Position numbers and translations under genes: made by a program. Source: Mesorhizobium erdmanii USDA 3471 (lineage in GTDB: Bacteria; Pseudomonadota; Alphaproteobacteria; Rhizobiales; Rhizobiaceae). Taken from it: a stretch of DNA of 64,000 bases. Below, piece by piece: positions 52,255-61,056 of the stretch (its first letter is position 1; every line of letters begins with the position of its first letter). The DNA lies in NCBI RefSeq assembly GCF_000472705.1, contig NZ_AXAE01000013.1, positions 1-64,000 of the forward strand, given 5' to 3'. The notes below the pieces were generated by a model. The model was given only the letters and a program-made list of their open reading frames with translations. It was not told the DNA's origin and made no database searches.

Positions 52255-54400
52255 CGGCAAAGGTCAGGCGCCGGCTTTCGCGGCGACGCTGCAGCATGCT
52301 GATGACGGCGCGGCGCGCAGATTCGAGGAAGCGGTCCCAGCGGCTCGGATTGTGGACGACGTCGGCACGATAGAATGACGGGCAGAGCAGAGCGGCGTCC
52401 GCCACCTCGCCGCAATTGCCGCAGCCGACACAGTTCTGGTCGATGGACGCCACCGGATCGTCGCGCAAGGGATCCTCGAGCGACTTCACCGACAGTGACG
52501 GGCAGCCCGACAGCCGCATGCAGGCGTGGTCGCCGGTGCAGATGTCCTCGTCAACGCCGAACTTCGGTTTGATCACCCGCTCGCCGCCCTTGATCGCCTT
52601 GTCGACCAGCGGCTTTTCACGACGCTGTCGGTTGAGCATGCATTCCGACGAGGCGACGATCACCTTCGGGCCCTTCTCTTCCGTCGTTAACGCCTCACGC
52701 AGCGTGTCCTGCATCTTGCCGACATCGTAGGTGCGGTCGACATGGCGCAGCCATTTGACGCCCATGCCTTTCACCGCCTCGGTGATCGGATGCTTTGTCG
52801 ACTTGGTCTTGTTGCCCGCGCGGGATGAGAGAATGTCCTGGCCTCCTGTCGCCGCCGAGTAGAAATTGTCGACGATGACGATGACGCCGTCATTCTTGTT
52901 GAACACGGCATTACCGATCGAGGACGTCAGGCCGTTGTGCCAGAAGCCGCCGTCGCCGACGAAGGAGATCGAGCGGCGCTTGGCGTCGGGCGAATTGAAC
53001 GCCGAGGCCGAGGCCGGGCCGAGACCATAGCCCATCGTGGTGGCGCCCAGTTCGAAAGGCGGCATGATCGAGAACAGATGGCAGCCGATGTCGGAAGCGA
53101 TGTGGTGCTTGCCGAGTTCCTGCTCGACCAGTTTTGTCGCGGCAAAGATCGGCCGTTCCGGACAGCCGATGCAGAAGCCCGGCGGGCGGCCCGGCACGAC
53201 ATTGATCAGGTCCGCCGTGTCGACGCCGTCGCCGACCTTGTTGGGCGCGCGCACTTCGCCCGGCAAGAGATGCGGCGCCTCGGCGCGCAGGAAAGCGCCG
53301 AGGCCATCGAGCATGACCTGCCCGGTGTATTCGCCGGCCATCGGCAGATATTCCTTGCCGACAAGCCTGGTGCCGCGCCCGGCCTTGTGCAGCATCGCAG
53401 CAAAGGCCTGTTCGATGTAGTTGGGCTGGCCTTCCTCGACGATGAGCACGGCCTGCTTGCCCTCGCAAAAGGCGAGAAACTCGTCGTCGATCAGGGGATA
53501 GACGGCGTTGAGCACATAGAGCGGCACATCGGTGTCGCCATAGGTGTCGGCGAGGCCGAGACGCTGCAAGGCACGGATGACCGAATTGTACATGCCGCCC
53601 TGCATGACGATGCCGACCGAGCCGTGGTCCGAGCCGAAGAACTCGTTGATCCTATTCTTGCGGATGAAGTCCACCGCAGCCGGCCAGCGCTTCGCCACCT
53701 TCTCCTTCTCGTGCAGGAAGGAGGCGGGCGGCAACACGATGCGGCCGGTGTCGCGGCGCGGGGCTTCCAGCGCATCGGCGACCGTCATTGGCGGGCGCTT
53801 GTTGTCCTTGGCGATGAAATGGCCGTGGACATGGCAACAACGGATGCGCACCTGCAGCATGACAGGCGTGTTGGAAATCTCCGACAACTCGAAGCCATCC
53901 TCCACCGCCTTGACGATCGACGGCAGATTGGGGCGCGGGTCGAGCAGCCAGACCTGGCTCTTCATGGCGAAGGCATGGCTGCGCTCCTGCATGATCGACG
54001 AGCCCTCGCCGTAGTCCTCGCCGACGATGATCAGCGCGCCGCCGGTGACGCCGCCGGACGCCAGGTTGGCCAGCGCATCGGAGGCGACATTGGTGCCGAC
54101 GGTCGACTTGAAGGTCGCGGCACCCCGGATCGGATAATGCACCGAGGCGGCGAGCATGGCGGTGGCGGTGGCTTCCGAGGCGCTCGCCTCGAAATGCACG
54201 CCGAGCTCGCTCAGAATGTCCTGCGCGTCGGCCAGCACATCCATCAGATGGCTGATCGGCGCACCCTGATAGCCGCCGACATAACCGACGCCACATTGCA
54301 GCAGCGCCTTGGTGATGGCGAGAATGCCCTCGCCCGCGAATTCCTCGCCGGCACCGAGCCTGAGTTTTTCGACTTCCTTGGCAAAAGACCGTTCGGCCAT
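52247..54400 (-). CDS. Indolepyruvate ferredoxin oxidoreductase subunit alpha-like protein
   Basis: A 717-residue thiamine-pyrophosphate enzyme. It starts with a pyruvate-binding domain (GVGYVGGYQGAPISHLMDVL), has a TPP-binding domain with SFVGDGGFWHNG and DNFYSAATGGQ, and ends with iron-sulfur ligands: C-x5-C-x5-CP at residues 621-634 and CVGCGNC plus CP at 657-674, the latter a standard 4Fe-4S set. The cluster CIGCPERP also occurs mid-chain. GGAGG precedes the ATG. It is downstream of marR and overlaps the beta-like subunit gene. Substrate, presumably an indole- or aryl-pyruvate, is inferred from family. Confidence 0.88.
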   Translation of the reverse strand: MAERSFAKEVEKLRLGAGEEFAGEGILAITKALLQCGVGYVGGYQGAPISHLMDVLADAQDILSELGVHFEASASEATATAMLAASVHYPIRGAATFKSTVGTNVASDALANLASGGVTGGALIIVGEDYGEGSSIMQERSHAFAMKSQVWLLDPRPNLPSIVKAVEDGFELSEISNTPVMLQVRIRCCHVHGHFIAKDNKRPPMTVADALEAPRRDTGRIVLPPASFLHEKEKVAKRWPAAVDFIRKNRINEFFGSDHGSVGIVMQGGMYNSVIRALQRLGLADTYGDTDVPLYVLNAVYPLIDDEFLAFCEGKQAVLIVEEGQPNYIEQAFAAMLHKAGRGTRLVGKEYLPMAGEYTGQVMLDGLGAFLRAEAPHLLPGEVRAPNKVGDGVDTADLINVVPGRPPGFCIGCPERPIFAATKLVEQELGKHHIASDIGCHLFSIMPPFELGATTMGYGLGPASASAFNSPDAKRRSISFVGDGGFWHNGLTSSIGNAVFNKNDGVIVIVDNFYSAATGGQDILSSRAGNKTKSTKHPITEAVKGMGVKWLRHVDRTYDVGKMQDTLREALTTEEKGPKVIVASSECMLNRQRREKPLVDKAIKGGERVIKPKFGVDEDICTGDHACMRLSGCPSLSVKSLEDPLRDDPVASIDQNCVGCGNCGEVADAALLCPSFYRADVVHNPSRWDRFLESARRAVISMLQRRRESRRLTFADA

Positions 54401-54460
54401 CTCTGCCTCCTTCCGTTACCGCCGACAGCCGGCGGCGCGTAGATTCTAGAGTCCTTGTTT

Positions 54461-54508
54461 ATGCATGTCGTTTCCCCAAAACCGGGTCCACCTTTGGGCG
54501 ACCTGCAT
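54461..54508. repeat. Intergenic palindromic element, copy B
   Basis: An imperfect palindrome ATGCATGTCG ... CGACCTGCAT around CCAAAACCGG, closely matching the element at 16282-16330. Its end forms part of the TAA stop codon of the marR gene (54508-54510), as copy A does with ybaB. Confidence 0.78.
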
Positions 54509-54990
54509 TAGATGTCATGCTTGCGAATGTTCTTCAGCATCTTCAAAAGCGTGGCGATGAGCGCTGCATATTCGGCGTCGTCGATATCGTCGAACATCGC
54601 CTCGAACGCGTCGTGCATGGCCGGCCAGGCGCGAGTGAATTCGGCGCGGCCCTCGTCGGTCAGGAACACGTGGCGGATGCGGCTGTCGGTGACGCCCTGC
54701 TCGCGCCGCACGAAGCCTTGCCCCTCCAGCGTGTCGAGGGTGCGGCTCAAGGTCGACTGTTCGATGACTGTGTAGACCGAGAGGTCGTTGACGGTGACGC
54801 CATCGGTGACCGACAGCACGGCCAGTGTGCGCACCTGTGAAATGGTCAGCCCCTGTTTGCGGAAATCGTCGCGCAAGGTGGCGTTGTAGCGGCCCATGAT
54901 GCGGTTCATCAGATAGGGCGCGAATTGTTGCAGGCCGATCTGGCCGAGGGTCGAAATTCGCTGGCGCTTTTCCGCGACTTTCTGCTCCAT
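54508..54990 (-). CDS. MarR-family transcriptional regulator
   Basis: A 160-residue winged-helix regulator with GLTISQVRTLAVLSVTDGVT, VIEQSTLSRTLDTLEGQGF and REQGVTDSRIRHVFLTDEGR, the DNA-binding helix and wing of MarR proteins. It overlaps the FAD oxidoreductase gene by one base (TGATG) and has GGAGG ahead of the ATG. It probably represses the surrounding divergent cluster until a phenolic or aromatic ligand binds, which is how many MarR proteins work; the ligand here is unknown. Confidence 0.92.
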   Translation of the reverse strand: MEQKVAEKRQRISTLGQIGLQQFAPYLMNRIMGRYNATLRDDFRKQGLTISQVRTLAVLSVTDGVTVNDLSVYTVIEQSTLSRTLDTLEGQGFVRREQGVTDSRIRHVFLTDEGRAEFTRAWPAMHDAFEAMFDDIDDAEYAALIATLLKMLKNIRKHDI

Positions 54991-56561
54991 CACAGCCTCC
55001 CCGCCAGGAGGAAGCCGGAGCCGCCACCGAGGCCGGCGCCCGGATGGGTCGAGGCGCCGATATGGTAGAGGTTCTTGATACCGGTCTGATGGTTGCGGCT
55101 GGTCTTGAACGGCCGCCACAGGAACGATTGATCGATCGTGGATGAGCCGCCATAGGGGTCGCCGCCGACCAGATTGATGTTCATCGCCTCGAGATCGGCC
55201 GGGCAATAGGCGCGGCGCGCGATGACGCTGTCCTTGAAGCTGTCGATGTGGCTGGCGAGGATGGCTTCGGCACGATCGGCATAGGCCTCGCGCAGCGCTT
55301 CCGTCCATTGCCCGTCAGTGGGCGCCTCAAGCTTGCCGGCGGCGTCGCCGTTGATGTGGCGCGGCGCCTCGGGCAGTTGCAGCCAGAGGATCGCCTTGCC
55401 TTCCGGACAGCGAGACGGGTCGAGCGCATGCGGCTGGCCGACGCAGATGGTCGGCACTTCCGGCAGCATGCAGCGCGCCGCCTCGTTGCAGGCCTTCGAG
55501 ACGCCGTCGACGCCCGGGGTCAGATGCAACAGCGCGACCTTGTCCAGCCCCTCGCCGCGCCATGCCGGCGACTTGTTCAGCGCATAGTGTATCTGGAAAT
55601 TGCCCTTGCCGTACCGATATTTCCGCGTCGCCTCGACATCGTCTTTGGGCGCATCCGCGCCAAGCAAGCGGCCATAAAGCTGCGTTGGCGTGACCGAACA
55701 GATGACGCTCTTCTTCGCATGAACCGTTTCGCCCGAGGCCAGCCGCACGCCGGTGGCGCGGCCTCCAGCCACGATGATGGAAGCAACGTCCGCTCCCGTG
55801 GAAATGACGCCGCCGCGCTCGGTGATCAAGGCCTCGAAAGCCGACAGCAGGTTCTTGGCCCCGCCCTTGACGATCGGGGCGCCTGCTGCTTCGAGCGCGA
55901 AGGCGATAACCTTGGCGATCTGGCCGGAAAATGCATCCTCCGGTCCAAGCCCGGCATGCAGCACCCAGGGCGCCCAGAGCGCGCGGATGGTTTCGGACTG
56001 GTAGGTGCTTTCCAGCCAGCCACGCGCCGGCACCAGGGCGTCGCCGAGAAAGGCGGCGAGTCCGCGCGAACCGCGCCGCCACGCGTCGCCGGCCAAAAGC
56101 TTGGCCGTCGGATAAGACCACAGCGCGCCACCGAGCAGGCCGAACAGCAGGCCTGCATTGCGCTCGATGCCGCCGACATCGTCCGCGTGCCGATCGCCGT
56201 CACCCGCCGCTATCCTGTTGAGCGCGGCGATGTTGGCTGCGCGGTCGGTGCTTAGCGTGGCATGGCTGCCGTCCGGCCGCAGCACACCGGTCGGCGTTGC
56301 CGTATGGCAAAACTCCAGCCCGTGCCGGGCAAGGTCGCCGCCCAGCGCGGCAAAGGCCGGCGAGGTGATGAACAGCACGAAGGTCGTCGCCATCACATCG
56401 TGGATGAAGCCGGGCGCGGTGATCTCCTCGGTGCGCATGCAGCCGCCGATGCGGTCGTTGCGCTCGAGAACGAGCACCCGCGCCCCTTTGCCGCCAAGCA
56501 TCGCCGCGCAGACCAGCGCGTTGATGCCGCTGCCGACAATGATGTGATCGGGGGCTTTCAT
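54990..56561 (-). CDS. FAD-dependent oxidoreductase, phytoene-desaturase-like (first copy)
   Basis: A 523-residue flavoprotein of the phytoene desaturase/amine-oxidase superfamily with the dinucleotide motif GSGINA and VLERNDRIGGCMRTEE near the N-terminus, LASGETVHAKKSVICSVTPT, and the C-terminal GASTHPGAGLGGGSG flavin-binding motif. These enzymes oxidise or desaturate C-C or C-N bonds; the family includes uncharacterised small-molecule members as well as carotenoid enzymes. It is the head of the minus-strand set that runs to marR and the 2-oxoacid oxidoreductase pair. A distant paralogue lies on the plus strand at 57755. Confidence 0.82.
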   Translation of the reverse strand: MKAPDHIIVGSGINALVCAAMLGGKGARVLVLERNDRIGGCMRTEEITAPGFIHDVMATTFVLFITSPAFAALGGDLARHGLEFCHTATPTGVLRPDGSHATLSTDRAANIAALNRIAAGDGDRHADDVGGIERNAGLLFGLLGGALWSYPTAKLLAGDAWRRGSRGLAAFLGDALVPARGWLESTYQSETIRALWAPWVLHAGLGPEDAFSGQIAKVIAFALEAAGAPIVKGGAKNLLSAFEALITERGGVISTGADVASIIVAGGRATGVRLASGETVHAKKSVICSVTPTQLYGRLLGADAPKDDVEATRKYRYGKGNFQIHYALNKSPAWRGEGLDKVALLHLTPGVDGVSKACNEAARCMLPEVPTICVGQPHALDPSRCPEGKAILWLQLPEAPRHINGDAAGKLEAPTDGQWTEALREAYADRAEAILASHIDSFKDSVIARRAYCPADLEAMNINLVGGDPYGGSSTIDQSFLWRPFKTSRNHQTGIKNLYHIGASTHPGAGLGGGSGFLLAGRL

Positions 56562-56606
56562 TGTGGGCTTCCTGTGGGCAGCGGGTAGGCTTGCGAAGTC
56601 AGGGCC

Positions 56607-56776
56607 CTACGGCGCCCCCCTCTGTCCTGCCGGACATCTCCCCCCCAAGGGGGGAGATTGGCTGTCATCTCGGCTTTCGCCAATTTTCTACGCTGCAAGA
56701 AAGGAGCCGTCGCTGAAGCTGCCGATCTCCCCCCAAGTGAGGGAGATGCCCTGCAGGGCCGAGGGGGGCGCCGTAG
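56607..56776. repeat. Large imperfect intergenic palindrome (about 170 bp)
   Basis: Left arm 56607-56662 (CTACGGCGCCCCCCTC, GACATCTCCCCC, GGGGGGAGATTGGC) is an inverted, slightly diverged copy of the right arm 56721-56776 (GCCGATCTCCCCCC, GAGATGCCCTGCAGGGC, GAGGGGGGCGCCGTAG), with about 58 bases between. Each arm also contains a smaller hairpin of C/G runs. It separates the cyclase gene from the FAD gene on the minus strand. A small matching fragment occurs at 7143-7163. Similar intergenic elements are familiar from rhizobial genomes; the family name is not claimed. Confidence 0.85.
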
Positions 56777-56843
56777 AGCGCCAGCGCTGCCAACCTGCCT
56801 TCCAACCGCCTCATCTGCGCGCATGATCTTCTCCCGAAGATCC

Positions 56844-57635
56844 TTACTTGCCCACCACCAGCGCCAGCGCGCGGATCGGGCTGCCGGTGCCGTGCTCGAT
56901 CTTGAGCGGTGCGGCGATCAGGATCGCGCCCTTCGGCGGCAGTTGGTCGAGATTGCAGAGGCTGGCGAGACCGTAGCGGTTGGCCTTGTGCATCAGCGTG
57001 TGCGCCGGGAATGGCGGCTCCATCCCTCCTGCTTTGCCGGCATCCGTGCCGATCGTCTCCGAACCCCAGCCCTTGATGTCCTTGCTGATCAGGAACTGGA
57101 TGGCTTCGGCCGTTGGGCCAGGCGTGTGCGGGCCGGTCTCGTTGGCGTTGAGGAATTCGGCTTCCGAACCATTGCGCTTGTACCAGTCGGTGCGCATCAC
57201 CACCCATTCGCCGGCATTAATAGCGCCATGCTTGGCTTCCCACGCCTTGATGTGGTCGACGGTAAGCAGGAAGTCGGGATCTGCTGCGGCTTCCTTGGAG
57301 CAGTCGATAACGTTGACCGGGCCGACGAAGTTCTGTGCCGGAATGGTGTCGGTGGCGCCGTCCGGATAGTCCTTGCCGCTGATCCAGTGCTGAGGCGCAT
57401 CGAAATGCGTGCCCGAATGCTCGCCAAGCTTCAGCCAGTTCCACGCCCACCAGGGACCGTTCTTGTCGTAACGGGAGATGTTATGAATCTCGACCTTCGG
57501 CGTGTCGACGGCGAGTTCCGGCGGCAGCTTGATCAGCGGTGTGTCGGGCCCAAGCGGAGCCGACAGATCGACCACCTTGATGGCGCCCGAGAGCAGCTGG
57601 CCGGCGACCTCGCCGAGGAGTTTTTGGGTGTCCAT
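56844..57635 (-). CDS. Cyclase-family metal hydrolase (kynurenine-formamidase-like)
   Basis: A 263-residue protein of the cyclase/KynB-type family, recognised by the metal-binding HSGTHFDAPQHW, VVMRTDWYKR and IKGWGSETIG. These enzymes hydrolyse N-formyl-, ester- or lactone-type bonds with a bound divalent metal. The ATG at 57635 is chosen because GAGGGA lies about 10 bases upstream. It is transcribed away from the plus-strand FAD gene, across a 119-base AT-rich gap (57636-57754) that must hold both promoters. A kynurenine role is only a family suggestion. Confidence 0.85.
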   Translation of the reverse strand: MDTQKLLGEVAGQLLSGAIKVVDLSAPLGPDTPLIKLPPELAVDTPKVEIHNISRYDKNGPWWAWNWLKLGEHSGTHFDAPQHWISGKDYPDGATDTIPAQNFVGPVNVIDCSKEAAADPDFLLTVDHIKAWEAKHGAINAGEWVVMRTDWYKRNGSEAEFLNANETGPHTPGPTAEAIQFLISKDIKGWGSETIGTDAGKAGGMEPPFPAHTLMHKANRYGLASLCNLDQLPPKGAILIAAPLKIEHGTGSPIRALALVVGK

Positions 57636-57754
57636 GGTCTGAAGTTCCCTCTTTCTAGTGATGATCAAGGCTCGTCTCGGCCCTTAATATCCTACTAGAC
57701 GAAAACATATGCATCTGCAATTATCTTTAAGCATAAAGGAAATGGGAACGGGGC

Positions 57755-59329
57755 GTGAGCGAGTTCGACGCCATCTTTGTCGGGGCGGGCCACAACAGTC
57801 TGGCATGCGCCGCGCATCTGGCGCTCAAAGGCTGGAAAACCGGCATTTTCGAGCGCAATGCAACAATCGGCGGCGCGGTGCAGACCCGCGAATTCACCCT
57901 CCCAGGCTTCCGTCACGATTTCGGCGCGATGAATCTGAGCCTGTTTGCCGGCTCGGCCTTCCACCGGAAATATGCAAATGAATTGAAAGCACAGGGGCTG
58001 GAGTTCGCGCCGGTGGCCGACTGTTTTGCCAGCGCCTTCCCGGACGGACGCTGGTTCGGGGTCAGCAACGACCTGGAAAAGACGGCGAGCCGCATGGCCG
58101 CCTTCTCCCCCGCCGATGCCGCGACATGGCGCCGGCTGGTTGCCGCCTTTCCAGCTGAAGCCGAGCATCTGTTCCGCCTGCTGGGCTCGCCGATGAGTGC
58201 CCGCGCGCTTGCCGGCACCGCATGGAACCTGTGGCGCAGGAAGGGCATGTCCGGCGCGCTCGACACCGGCCGGCTGTTGCTGTCATCGCCTCGCGCCTGG
58301 CTGGAGGAGACTTTCGAGTCCGCGCATGTCCGGGCGACGCTCGCCACGTGGGGCATGCATCTCGATTTCGCGCCTGACATCGCGGGCGGTGCCGTGTTCC
58401 CCTATCTGGAATCGATGGCCAACCAGAGCTTCGGCATGGTGCTGGGCAAGGGCGGCGCCGACACCATCATCAGCGCGCTGGCTGGCATGGTCACATCAGC
58501 AGGAGGCAAGATCGCCACCGGGGCCGAAGTGGCCGAAATCACGGTGTCAGGCGGCCGGGCAACCGGCGTGCGGCTTGCTTCCGGGGACTTCCACGTCGCC
58601 AGCAAGGCCGTCATCGCCGGCGTTGCGCCGAGCGCGCTGGCCGGCAAGCTGCTGCCCAGTGGTTCCGGCAACGCCGACTTCGACACGGCGATGCGGAAAT
58701 TCCGCCATGCACCGGGCACGATGATGATCCACCTGGCGCTCGACGACCTGCCGGACTGGCGGGCCGGGGCCGAGTTGCGGCAGTTCGCCTATGTGCATCT
58801 GTCGCCCTCGCTCGACGCCATGTCGCGTACCTATCAGCAGGCCATGGCAGGTCTGCTTCCGGACGAGCCGGTGCTGGTCGTCGGCCAGCCGACCGCGGTC
58901 GATCCGTCGCGCGCGCCGCAGGGCAAGCATGTGCTGTGGGTGCAGGTCCGCATGCTGCCGGCCGAAATCCTGGGGGATGCCGCAGGCAAGATCACGCCCG
59001 CGCATTGGGATCAGGTCAAGGAGGCCTACGCCGAGCGCGTGCTCGACATCATCGAGACCTATGCCCCCGGGTTGCGCGCGAAGATCCTTGGCCGGGCGGT
59101 GTTCTCGCCCCACGATCTCGAGCGCGAGAACCCGAACCTGGTCGGCGGCGACCAGGTCTGCGGCAGCCATCATCTGGCGCAGAACTTCTTGTTCCGTCCG
59201 GCACGAGGCTATGCCGGCTGGAACACGCCGGTCGCCAATTTGCATCTGACGGGCGCCGCGACATGGCCGGGCGCCGGCACCGGGGCGGCCTCGGGCTTCA
59301 TGCTCGCGCAACAGCTTGGCGGGAGGTAG
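57755..59329 (+). CDS. FAD-dependent oxidoreductase, phytoene-desaturase-like (second copy)
   Basis: A 524-residue flavoprotein, a distant paralogue of the protein at 54990-56561. It has GAGHNSLACAAHLALKGW and IFERNATIGGAVQTRE near the N-terminus, LPDWRAGAELRQF in the middle and TGAATWPGAGTGAASG at the C-terminal flavin motif. The start is a GTG at 57755 preceded by GGGAACGGGGC. It heads the plus-strand unit and is followed at 107 bases by an ABC importer, so the imported compound may be its substrate. Reaction unknown. Confidence 0.82.
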   Translation: MSEFDAIFVGAGHNSLACAAHLALKGWKTGIFERNATIGGAVQTREFTLPGFRHDFGAMNLSLFAGSAFHRKYANELKAQGLEFAPVADCFASAFPDGRWFGVSNDLEKTASRMAAFSPADAATWRRLVAAFPAEAEHLFRLLGSPMSARALAGTAWNLWRRKGMSGALDTGRLLLSSPRAWLEETFESAHVRATLATWGMHLDFAPDIAGGAVFPYLESMANQSFGMVLGKGGADTIISALAGMVTSAGGKIATGAEVAEITVSGGRATGVRLASGDFHVASKAVIAGVAPSALAGKLLPSGSGNADFDTAMRKFRHAPGTMMIHLALDDLPDWRAGAELRQFAYVHLSPSLDAMSRTYQQAMAGLLPDEPVLVVGQPTAVDPSRAPQGKHVLWVQVRMLPAEILGDAAGKITPAHWDQVKEAYAERVLDIIETYAPGLRAKILGRAVFSPHDLERENPNLVGGDQVCGSHHLAQNFLFRPARGYAGWNTPVANLHLTGAATWPGAGTGAASGFMLAQQLGGR

Positions 59330-59436
59330 GAGCCGAAGATTTGACAGGGCGACGAGAGGCAAGGCGCTGCTGCCCACGAAGCCCGGACCAAAGACCTGAC
59401 GAAGCGCGAAGACAATAACCAACAAGGGGAACGACC

Positions 59437-60966
59437 ATGACAATCAACAGACGCGAATTGCTCGGATACAGTGCCGCGGCACTCGGCGTGGCGGCCGTTG
59501 GCCTGCCTGATATAGCCAAGGCCGCCGCCGGCGAACTGACCATCGCCTACAATGTCAACCTGCCGTCCTGGGATCCGACCACGGGACCTTCCGCCGTCAA
59601 CCCGACGATCCAGGGTCTCTATCAATCCGTCTTCGACCAGTTCATACCGCAGAAGCCGGACCTGTCCTTCGCACCGGGCCTGCTCACGGAATGGGGCTGG
59701 AACGACGACCGCACCAAAGTGATGATGACGGTGCGCGAGGGCGTGAAATGGCACGACGGCTCGCCCTTCACGCCCGAGGACGTCGTCTGGTCGCTGCAGC
59801 GGGCCGGCGACGAAAAGACCGGCAACCCGATCCAGTTCGTGTGGAAGAACGTCAACAACTTCAAGATCGACGGCAACAAGATCACCGGCGACGTGGTGCA
59901 GTTCGACCCGGTCTATTTCAAATGGATGTCTTTCCTGACCGGCTACATCCTGCCCAAGGCCTATTACGAGAAAGTCGGCGCCGAAGGCTTCGAGAAGGCG
60001 CCGATCGGCACCGGTCCGTACATGGTGGAAAAATTCGAGCGCAATGCCTTCCTGCGGCTGAAGGCCAACCCGAACTATTGGGGCGGCAAGCCGGCCTTCG
60101 AGAATGTGACGATCAAGTTCGTCACCGATGCCGCCAGCCGCGTTGCCGAAATCGAGTCCGGTTCTTCGCAGGTGACGCTGGAAATTCCGTACGAGGAGTA
60201 TGACCGGCTGATCGCCAAGGACGGACTGGCCGGCTCGTGCAAGAACGTCTCCGACATCGGCATGATCTTCTTCAACAACAAGGACGCCATGCTGGACAAG
60301 AATGTCCGCCAGGCAGCCGTCATGTCGGTCGACAAGGCGCTTCTGGTCAAGCGGCTGCTGCGCGGCTACGGCCAGCCGATCGACACGCTGGAGACGCCGG
60401 AATACGCGGCCTTCGATCCATCGATCAAGGTCGAGCACAATCCGGAGAAGGCCAAGGAGTTGCTCAAGGCCTCCGGCTATTCGCCGGAGAAGCCGGCCAA
60501 GATCACCATCCAGACCACCAAGGGCTTCAAGCCCAAGGACTATGAGATGGTGCAGGCGATCGTCGGCATGTGGCGCAAGGTCGGCATCGAGGCGACGATC
60601 GAGGTCTACGAGATCGCCAAGCACTATGAACTGCGCGCCGCCCACAAGCTGGCGCCCGCGGCGTTCTACAACTGGGGCAACGCCATCGGCGATCCGACCA
60701 CCTCGACCGGTTTCGCCATGTTCGGCCCGTCGCCGCACTCGTCGTGGAAGACCGACGACCTCGATGCGAAGATCGGTCCGCTGTGGGGCGAGAAGGACGA
60801 GGCCAAGCGCATCGCCGGCTGGAAAGCGGTCGACAAGTACATTGCCGAGCAGGCCTATGTGCTGCCGCTGCTGCAGTTCGCGCAACCGATCGTGCATGCC
60901 AAGGGCGTCAACGTGGTGCAGCACATTTCCGGCGCGCTGCTGCCGGCCCTGATGACCCCGGCCTGA
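59437..60966 (+). CDS. Peptide-type ABC substrate-binding protein (Tat-like signal)
   Basis: A 509-residue SBP_bac_5-family binding protein. Its N-terminus NRRELLGYSAAALGVAAVGL has the twin-arginine pattern. Family segments include YNVNLPSWDPTTGPSAVNPT, REGVKWHDGSPFTPEDVVWS and PKAYYEKVGAEGFEKAPIGT. Lacking the long YejA insertion, it is closer to DppA/HbpA types. It starts the importer genes of the plus-strand cluster. The bound compound is unknown, and proximity to FAD and 2-oxoacid oxidoreductases suggests an amino-acid-derived or aromatic one. Confidence 0.88.
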   Translation: MTINRRELLGYSAAALGVAAVGLPDIAKAAAGELTIAYNVNLPSWDPTTGPSAVNPTIQGLYQSVFDQFIPQKPDLSFAPGLLTEWGWNDDRTKVMMTVREGVKWHDGSPFTPEDVVWSLQRAGDEKTGNPIQFVWKNVNNFKIDGNKITGDVVQFDPVYFKWMSFLTGYILPKAYYEKVGAEGFEKAPIGTGPYMVEKFERNAFLRLKANPNYWGGKPAFENVTIKFVTDAASRVAEIESGSSQVTLEIPYEEYDRLIAKDGLAGSCKNVSDIGMIFFNNKDAMLDKNVRQAAVMSVDKALLVKRLLRGYGQPIDTLETPEYAAFDPSIKVEHNPEKAKELLKASGYSPEKPAKITIQTTKGFKPKDYEMVQAIVGMWRKVGIEATIEVYEIAKHYELRAAHKLAPAAFYNWGNAIGDPTTSTGFAMFGPSPHSSWKTDDLDAKIGPLWGEKDEAKRIAGWKAVDKYIAEQAYVLPLLQFAQPIVHAKGVNVVQHISGALLPALMTPA

Positions 60967-60984
60967 TATCGGCCTGGAATTGCC

Positions 60985-61010
60985 GCGCGCCGTAGCCAAT
61001 GACGGCGCGC
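60985..61010 (+). terminator. Intercistronic stem-loop between binding protein and permease
   Basis: A perfect 9-base stem GCGCGCCGT/ACGGCGCGC with an 8-base loop, followed by ATTTTCC, lies 19 bases after the binding-protein stop. Such structures commonly cut downstream transcription and protect upstream mRNA so that binding protein is made in excess over the permease; that role is inferred here. Confidence 0.6.
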
Positions 61011-61056
61011 ATTTTCCATCGGGCATACGAGCCCCCGGGCTCCCGCAAAGATTTAC

